This document shows, piece by piece, positions 59,773 to 64,000 of a DNA stretch of 64,000 nt. The stretch lies in NCBI RefSeq assembly GCF_002979775.1, contig NZ_PCPR01000017.1, forward strand, positions 55,130 through 119,129, given 5' to 3'. The notes beneath the pieces are model-generated. The model had not been told where the DNA came from, ran no database searches, and saw only the letters and a list, made by a program, of their open reading frames with translations. Each line of letters starts with the position of its first letter. Within the stretch, counting starts at the first letter, position 1. Origin of the DNA: Arthrobacter sp. MYb23 (GTDB taxonomy: Bacteria > Actinomycetota > Actinomycetes > Actinomycetales > Micrococcaceae). The translations under genes and the position numbers were made by a program.

Positions 59773-60579
59773 TTACGTGCCGAAGCGCCGCTGGCGCCCG
59801 GCGTAATCCCTGAGCGCGCGGAGGAAATCGACCTTGCGGAAGGCAGGCCACAGGGCTTCGCAGAAGTAGAACTCGCTGTAGGCGCTTTGCCACATCAGGA
59901 AGCCTGAGAGCCGTTGCTCCCCTGAGGTGCGGATGACGAGGTCCGGATCGGGTTGGCCTCGGGTGTAAAGGAACCTGGAGATGTCGTCCACCGAAAGTTC
60001 ATCTGCCACTTCGGACATCGTGCGGCCCTTGGCGTCGGCGTCGTGCAGGAGTTCCCGAACGGCGTCGACGATTTCCCGGCGGCCGCCGTAGCCCACGGCC
60101 ACGTTCACGTGGATCTTTTCGTGAATCGGGGTGCGCGCGGTCAGTTTGTTGAGGCGCTCGGCCAGGTAGTCCGGCAGGAGCTCCGGCGCGCCCATGGCGT
60201 GAACCGAGACGTCCTGGTCTTCGTCGAGCCGGTCCAGGGTGTTCGCAATGATGCCCATGAGGAGGTCCAGTTCTTCACCGGACCGGCTCATATTGTCCGT
60301 GGACAGCATGTACAGGGTTACTACCTTTACGCCGAGTTCCTGGCACCAGCCGAGGAACTCGTGGATCTTATCCGCGCCTGCTTGGTGCCCTTGGCTGGTG
60401 GGGGCATTGAACTGCCGGGCCCACCGTCGGTTTCCGTCCACCATGACGCCGATATGGCGCGGGATTCGATCTTGCTTGAGAGAGCGCAGCAGCTTGCGCT
60501 CATAGAAGCCATAGAGGAAACCGGGCAGCTCCACCGGACTCTCACCTGACTTCCTTGCTTGTACGACGACGGCGCACAT
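59773..60579 (-). CDS. isoprenyl (cis-prenyl) transferase, short-chain type
   Basis: 268 residues. Cis-prenyltransferase motifs in order: HIGVMVDGNRRWARQ with the catalytic Asp near residue 48, LGVKVVTLYMLSTDN, VAVGYGGRREIVDAVREL, PDPDLVIRTSGEQRLSGFLM and the end SEFYFCEALWPAFRKVDF. It extends allylic diphosphates in Z geometry; the pattern and neighbours are like M. tuberculosis Rv1086 (Z-farnesyl diphosphate synthase) next to the hlyIII gene. This makes a short-chain product likely, though not certain. It is divergent from hlyIII. Confidence 0.9.
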   Translation of the reverse strand: MCAVVVQARKSGESPVELPGFLYGFYERKLLRSLKQDRIPRHIGVMVDGNRRWARQFNAPTSQGHQAGADKIHEFLGWCQELGVKVVTLYMLSTDNMSRSGEELDLLMGIIANTLDRLDEDQDVSVHAMGAPELLPDYLAERLNKLTARTPIHEKIHVNVAVGYGGRREIVDAVRELLHDADAKGRTMSEVADELSVDDISRFLYTRGQPDPDLVIRTSGEQRLSGFLMWQSAYSEFYFCEALWPAFRKVDFLRALRDYAGRQRRFGT

Positions 60580-60642
60580 CCAAGGCTACCGTCCCGAACT
60601 GCCGGGCCGGTGCAGTCACCGGTCAAATTCGGCCCACTATTT

Positions 60643-60675
60643 GTTACCACTGGGTAACTTACCGAAACGTAAGTT
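60643..60675. promoter_or_regulatory. two overlapping palindromes upstream of hlyIII
   Basis: GTTACC-ACTG-GGTAAC (60643-60658) and AACTTAC-CGAAAC-GTAAGTT (60656-60675), both perfect, lie 12-44 bases before the hlyIII start in the divergent gap with the prenyltransferase gene. They share an AAC/GTT edge and could bind a single dimeric repressor cooperatively. Confidence 0.5.
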
Positions 60676-60686
60676 ATTCTTGTCCC

Positions 60687-61328
60687 ATGGCTGAGCTCCT
60701 CGAAACCAAGCCCCTCTGGCGTGGCTGGATCCACGCCGTCGCTGCTCCTTTTGCACTCGCGGCAGGAATTGTCCTGGTGACAGTCGCCCCTACCCCCGAC
60801 CGCAAGATCACCTCAGCTATTTACGCCGTAACGGGCTTCCTGTTGTTTGGAGTCAGCGCCGTTTACCATCGCGGAAACTGGTCACCCAAGGTCAAAATGC
60901 TGCTCAAACGGCTGGACCATACCAACATCATGCTGGTCATCGCCGGGAGCTACACGCCCTTGGCGTGGTCCCTGCTGGAGCGATCCCAAGCCGTGACCCT
61001 GCTATGGCTGGTGTGGTCCGGAGCCATAGTTGGCGTTCTCTTCCGGATTCTGTGGACACACGCCCCCCGCTGGCTTTACGTGCCGGTGTACATCGCGCTG
61101 GGCTGCGGAGCGCTGTTCTACCTACCCCAGTTCTTCACCGCCAACGCTCCGGCCGCAATACTCATCTGCGTCGGCGGTGCCCTGTACATAGCCGGCGCCG
61201 TGTTCTACGCCCTCAAGAAGCCGAACTTCAGCGTCCAGCACTTCGGCTTCCACGAGCTCTTCCACGCCTTCACCGTCCTGGCCTTCGCGGCGCACTTCGT
61301 GGCGATCATAATGGCGGTGCTGAGCTAG
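60687..61328 (+). CDS. hemolysin III family (HlyIII/TrhA) membrane protein
   Basis: 213 residues, seven membrane helices. Family residues are visible: GWIHAVAAPFALAAG near residue 14, FLLFGVSAVYHRGNW with the HR pair, KRLDHTNIMLVIAGSYTPLA (D-H-x-x-I/I-G-T/S-Y-T-P) and the C-terminal GFHELFHAFTVLAFAAHF holding the His cluster. Proteins of this PAQR-related family bind metal at these His residues; in bacteria they have been linked to membrane energy or fatty acid homeostasis. The ATG at 60687 was chosen over an upstream start running through the palindromes. Confidence 0.92.
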   Translation: MAELLETKPLWRGWIHAVAAPFALAAGIVLVTVAPTPDRKITSAIYAVTGFLLFGVSAVYHRGNWSPKVKMLLKRLDHTNIMLVIAGSYTPLAWSLLERSQAVTLLWLVWSGAIVGVLFRILWTHAPRWLYVPVYIALGCGALFYLPQFFTANAPAAILICVGGALYIAGAVFYALKKPNFSVQHFGFHELFHAFTVLAFAAHFVAIIMAVLS

Positions 61329-61348
61329 GCTGCGGCTTCCCGCAGGGT

Positions 61349-61627
61349 TCAGCGGGGTCCGTCCTCAGTGGAGTTACCTTCCCCTGCCTCGTCGCCGGCT
61401 TCGGCAGCCAGGCGAGCTTCCTCAACCTGCGCGCGGTAGCGGACGCGACGAATCCTGCGAACCATGTCCACAATCAGGAACGTGGTCAGAATCACGATGA
61501 AGGCCGTGAGGACGAAGCCCCACGTACCGGGCGTCACCTGATCCTCGGACAGGCCAGGCCGCAGTGTGCCCGTGGGATCGGGCGACGGAGTGACGGTCAG
61601 GGCAAGAATCAAGTGATGCACTTTCAA
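61349..61627 (-). CDS. small single-pass membrane protein
   Basis: 92 residues, one membrane helix (about residues 36-55, TWGFVLTAFIVILTTFLIVD) followed by a basic stretch RRIRRVRYRAQVEE and an acidic Glu/Ala-rich tail. The N-terminal region is extracellular and Pro/Thr-rich. The family is not named, but small membrane proteins sit at this place beside mca in other actinobacteria (Rv1083 position). It begins 100 bases after the mca stop on the same strand. Confidence 0.75.
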   Translation of the reverse strand: MKVHHLILALTVTPSPDPTGTLRPGLSEDQVTPGTWGFVLTAFIVILTTFLIVDMVRRIRRVRYRAQVEEARLAAEAGDEAGEGNSTEDGPR

Positions 61628-61727
61628 ACCTTCTATGGGAGCTGATGCGTGCCGGCTGGCAGCGCGTGGCCGGTAAACCGACTGGCCGCACGGTAATTTC
61701 TACGAGCGATAGAAACTAGCGGCTTTC

Positions 61728-62633
61728 CTATCTTATCCCCGCGAACAGGTCCTTTTCCGGCAGCTCGGAAGGGACCCTGGACGTGATCAGGGTGTAGTCC
61801 TCCCACGGCCATGCGGTGCGCTGCAGATCCGGTGAGACTGCAAAGAAGAAGCCGAGGGGGTCGATCTGGGTCCGGTGCGCCCGCAGTGCGTCATCCCGGG
61901 CTTCAAAGAAATCACCGCAATCAACCTGTGTGGTGGTCTGATGGCCCGCCGCCGGTGCTGTGTGACCTTCCGCGTCGGTTTCGAGCCACGCGGCCAGCCG
62001 CTCGGCGTACGGGGACTGCAGCCCTGCTTCTTCCAACGCAAAATGCAGCGCACGGAACCGGTCCGGGCTGAACGCGCGGTCGTAGTAAAGCTTGCTGGGA
62101 GTCCAAGGTTCGCCCATGCCGGGATAACGCTCAGGATCACCTGCGGCGTCAAAAGCTTCCACCGCAACCTTGTGGGCCATGATGTGGTCCGGGTGCGGGT
62201 AACCACCGTTTTCGTCATAGCTAAGGATGACGTGCGGCTTGAAGCTACGGACCAGCCGGACCAAGGGGGCAGTGGCGCGCTCCAGCGGCTGCAGGGCGAA
62301 GCACCCCGGCGGCAGCGGCGGAAGGGGGTCGCCTTCAGGAAGGCCCGAGTCCACAAAGCCCAGCCAACGCTGCTGGATTCCCAGCACGGCCGCCGCGTTG
62401 GCCATCTCAATGCGGCGGGCGCCTGCCATGTCCCTTTTGGGATGGGGCGCGTCTTCCATGGCGGGGTTCTGGATGTCGCCCCGCGATCCGTCAGTGCAGG
62501 TGGCAACCATGACATCCACTCCGGCAGCGGCGTACATCGCCATGGTTGCTGCACCCTTGCTGGACTCATCATCCGGATGGGCATGGACGGCGAGCAGTCG
62601 AAGCTGCTGGTCGGTACTGCTGGACGCTGTCAC
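61728..62633 (-). CDS. mca: mycothiol S-conjugate amidase
   Basis: Zinc-dependent amidase that splits mycothiol S-conjugates into glucosaminyl inositol and a mercapturate for export, so detoxifying electrophiles. 301 residues. Visible: LLAVHAHPDDESSKGAATMA (the HPDDE zinc motif, about residues 16-22), ATCTDGSRGDIQNPAM, MAGARRIEMANAAAVLG and ENGGYPHPDHIMAHKV (second zinc His). It is the Mca rather than the MshB type by the neighbours (greA, DUF4307, hlyIII), an order shared with M. tuberculosis Rv1080c-Rv1086. GTG at 62633. Confidence 0.94.
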   Translation of the reverse strand: MTASSSTDQQLRLLAVHAHPDDESSKGAATMAMYAAAGVDVMVATCTDGSRGDIQNPAMEDAPHPKRDMAGARRIEMANAAAVLGIQQRWLGFVDSGLPEGDPLPPLPPGCFALQPLERATAPLVRLVRSFKPHVILSYDENGGYPHPDHIMAHKVAVEAFDAAGDPERYPGMGEPWTPSKLYYDRAFSPDRFRALHFALEEAGLQSPYAERLAAWLETDAEGHTAPAAGHQTTTQVDCGDFFEARDDALRAHRTQIDPLGFFFAVSPDLQRTAWPWEDYTLITSRVPSELPEKDLFAGIR

Positions 62634-62708
62634 GTGACGGCTCCTCTTTCATGGATCGAGCTTTTGGGGGCGGTGATGGGGCGCCGGGATCGGCACTAAA
62701 CTGGACGG

Positions 62709-63167
62709 GTGACTTCAGAGGACCTATCGGCCACCCAAGTACCGGCAAGCACCAGCCTAGCCAATCGTTACGGCGGTAAAAAGCGCGCCATGACGCGCAA
62801 GACCAAGCGGAACATTGTCATCGCCGCCCTGGTCCTCGGGATAGGGTTCGCCGCATATGTGGCAACGGGCTCCGCCCAGGCCCCTGTCACGTTCAAGGAC
62901 ATCGGGTACAGCACCGTGGACGACACCCAGGCAGAGGTTGACTACCAGGTAACAAAGTACCCGGGGGCCACAGCCAAATGTGCCATCAAAGCCTTGGATT
63001 CCAAGTTCGCGGTGGTGGGATGGAAGGTTGTGGAGATCGGGCCCAACGATCCCCAGGACGATCCCGACGGCGGCAGCACCACCATGCAGCGAACTGTCCT
63101 GAGGACCGAGTCCCCGGCTGTCTCAGGAGTGGTGGACAACTGCTGGATCGTGGACAGCGGCAAGTAA
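62709..63167 (+). CDS. DUF4307 family membrane protein
   Basis: 152 residues. A polar start (about 1-33) precedes a membrane helix (NIVIAALVLGIGFAAYVATG, about 35-54) and an extracellular domain with VTFKDIGYSTVDDTQAEVDY, PGATAKCAIKALDSKFAVVG and NCWIVDSG near the end. The two Cys (CAIK and NCW) may pair. It matches DUF4307, which lies between greA and mca in many actinobacteria (Rv1081c). GTG at 62709; divergent from mca. Function unknown. Confidence 0.9.
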   Translation: MTSEDLSATQVPASTSLANRYGGKKRAMTRKTKRNIVIAALVLGIGFAAYVATGSAQAPVTFKDIGYSTVDDTQAEVDYQVTKYPGATAKCAIKALDSKFAVVGWKVVEIGPNDPQDDPDGGSTTMQRTVLRTESPAVSGVVDNCWIVDSGK

Positions 63168-63195
63168 CAGTCGTGTGAGCCATGCCTCAACCGGT

Positions 63196-63224
63196 TTGGG
63201 TTCGTCCAAAGGATTTACTACAAT
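63196..63224 (+). promoter_or_regulatory. greA promoter
   Basis: TTGGGT (63196-63201), a 17-base spacer and TACAAT (63219-63224) match a primary-sigma promoter. Start of transcription would be near 63231, about 90 bases before greA. Confidence 0.65.
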
Positions 63225-63237
63225 GGATGAAACCTTC

Positions 63238-63292
63238 ACCCCGTTAAGTTGGTTACTGAGATTCACGAGTGGCCAACTCGGCGGGGTTTTTT
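63238..63292 (+). promoter_or_regulatory. leader attenuator/terminator hairpin before greA
   Basis: ACCCCG and CGGGGT (63238-63243 and 63282-63287) plus AGTTGG and CCAACT (63247-63252 and 63273-63278) form a stem with a loop of 20 bases. TTTTTT follows (63287-63292). It lies between the promoter and the greA ribosome binding site (GAGGAG), so it could end transcription early. Confidence 0.6.
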
Positions 63293-63319
63293 GCATTGTC
63301 AGATCTAGAGGAGAAATCC

Positions 63320-63814
63320 GTGTCTACCACCAATAGCGCCACTGCGGCTTGGCTTACCCAGGAAGCTTTCGACCGCTTGCAGGCTGAGCTGGACCACCTT
63401 TCCGGCGCTGGCCGGGCGGAAATCGTCCAGAAGATCGAAGCTGCCCGCCAGGAAGGCGACCTCAAGGAAAACGGCGGATACCACGCCGCCAAGGAAGAGC
63501 AGGGCAAAATCGAGGCCCGCATCCGTCAGCTCACCGCACTCCTGCGCGATGCCCATGTGGGCGAGGCTCCTGCCGACGACGGAATCGTCGAACCCGGCAT
63601 GCTGGTTGTTGCCCGCATTGCCGGCGACGAAGAGACCTTCCTGCTGGGCTCCCGCGAAATCGCCGGAGATTCCGATCTTGACGTCTTCAGCGAAAAGTCA
63701 CCCTTGGGTGCCGCAATCATCGGCCACAAGGAAGGCGACAGCCTGAGCTACGTCGCCCCCAACGGCAAGGAAATCCCGGTGGAGATTGTCTCCGCCAAGC
63801 CCTACGTCGCCTAA
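63320..63814 (+). CDS. greA: transcription elongation factor GreA
   Basis: Binds the RNA polymerase secondary channel and promotes cleavage of backtracked RNA. 164 residues. The N-terminal coiled coil (about 1-85) holds LTQEAFDRLQAELDHLSG and QEGDLKENGGYHAAKEEQGK, the tip acidic motif D-L-K-E-N-x-x-Y. The C-terminal FKBP-like domain (about 90-164) ends EGDSLSYVAPNGKEIPVEIV. GTG at 63320 has GAGGAG upstream. A strong terminator follows at 63841-63879. Confidence 0.96.
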   Translation: MSTTNSATAAWLTQEAFDRLQAELDHLSGAGRAEIVQKIEAARQEGDLKENGGYHAAKEEQGKIEARIRQLTALLRDAHVGEAPADDGIVEPGMLVVARIAGDEETFLLGSREIAGDSDLDVFSEKSPLGAAIIGHKEGDSLSYVAPNGKEIPVEIVSAKPYVA

Positions 63815-63840
63815 GCAGCGGCTCACCGGCCTGAAACGCG

Positions 63841-63879
63841 ACGCCGGCCCACCCCATTGCGGGGCGGGCCGGCGTTTTT
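63841..63879 (+). terminator. intrinsic terminator of greA
   Basis: ACGCCGGCCC-CCCC and GGGG-GGGCCGGCGT form a stem with one A-C mismatch and a short loop, followed by TTTTTC. It starts 27 bases past the greA stop. Confidence 0.92.
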
Positions 63880-63904
63880 CGTGTGCGCACCCAACTGGGT
63901 CGCA

Positions 63905-63956
63905 GATCAGGTCGTTCTCAGCGCGCTGAATCATGCGGTGATCGCAACACCTGATC
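63905..63956. promoter_or_regulatory. nested inverted repeats near the window end
   Basis: GATCAGGT (63905-63912) and ACCTGATC (63949-63956) flank a perfect 12-bp palindrome TCAGCGCGCTGA (63918-63929). They lie 21 bases before a possible start (ATG at 63977), of which only 8 codons are seen. Could be an operator. Confidence 0.35.
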
Positions 63957-64000
63957 ATTGAAGGGTGTCGATTGCCATGGTGAAGTTCACGAATCGTTTA

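Noticed and set aside
63977..64000. Start of another gene at the window end
   Set aside because: An ATG with eight open codons follows a weak AAGGG, but too little sequence is visible to support a gene.

Overview
The window looks like a chromosomal segment of a high-G+C Gram-positive bacterium of the Micrococcaceae, most likely Arthrobacter or Paenarthrobacter. The evidence is gene content and order: mycothiol S-conjugate amidase, a WhiB regulator, a resuscitation-promoting factor, protein O-mannosyltransferase, DUF3499, DUF5719, DUF4245, DUF4307 and TIGR03089 proteins, and several blocks whose order matches Mycobacterium tuberculosis (tatD-rpfB-ksgA-ispE with pth-rplY-prs-glmU; greA to phoH2 with fum-glpX; purE-purK-LCP-whiB2). 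Genus and species are inference. No search could be run.

Layout. 1-4150: translation and precursor genes on the minus strand (pth, partial at the window edge; rplY; prs; glmU; tRNA-Gln). 4350-5900: a TetR regulator and a small VOC-fold gene framed by inverted arrays of 32-bp repeats. 5924-12056: a minus-strand run tatD, rpfB, rsmA, ispE and an ABC-F ATPase. 12254-17301: MoxR, DUF58 and transglutaminase genes. 17425-23754: gabD, rsmI, pmt and a long-chain acyl-CoA synthetase. 23755-26680: an accessory island with a sporulation-delaying-protein-like (Sdp) toxin operon. 26691-32274: membrane proteins (TIGR01906, SpoIIM-like, RDD), a Cys-rich pentapeptide protein and an L,D-transpeptidase. 32394-41100: ahcY, Trm112, DUF3499, a zincin-like protein, DUF5719, a giant membrane glycosyltransferase and WhiB. 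41478-48544: TIGR03089, GtrA, purK-purE, an LCP ligase, manA and a FemX-like ligase. 48715-63814: glpX, DUF4245, carbonic anhydrase, fumC, a TetR/DHA2 efflux pair, Nudix, prepilin peptidase, GNAT, PhoH, a short-chain Z-prenyl transferase, HlyIII, mca, DUF4307 and greA.

Most genes are core functions: peptidoglycan and envelope assembly (glmU, rpfB, L,D-transpeptidase, FemX, LCP, pmt, GtrA, GT2), ribosome maturation (rsmA, rsmI, rplY, pth) and central metabolism (prs, purEK, glpX, fumC, gabD, ahcY).

The most interesting part is 23755-26680. A secreted SdpC-like toxin precursor is followed by SdpA- and SdpB-like maturation proteins and preceded by a small membrane protein that may give immunity. 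Upstream lie five CACCTA boxes spaced about 22 bp (two helical turns) apart. Other observations are a family of hairpin repeats with a conserved core and differing stems, mostly at convergent gene ends; terminator-like hairpins in the leaders of greA and rpfB; and several clean palindromic operators.
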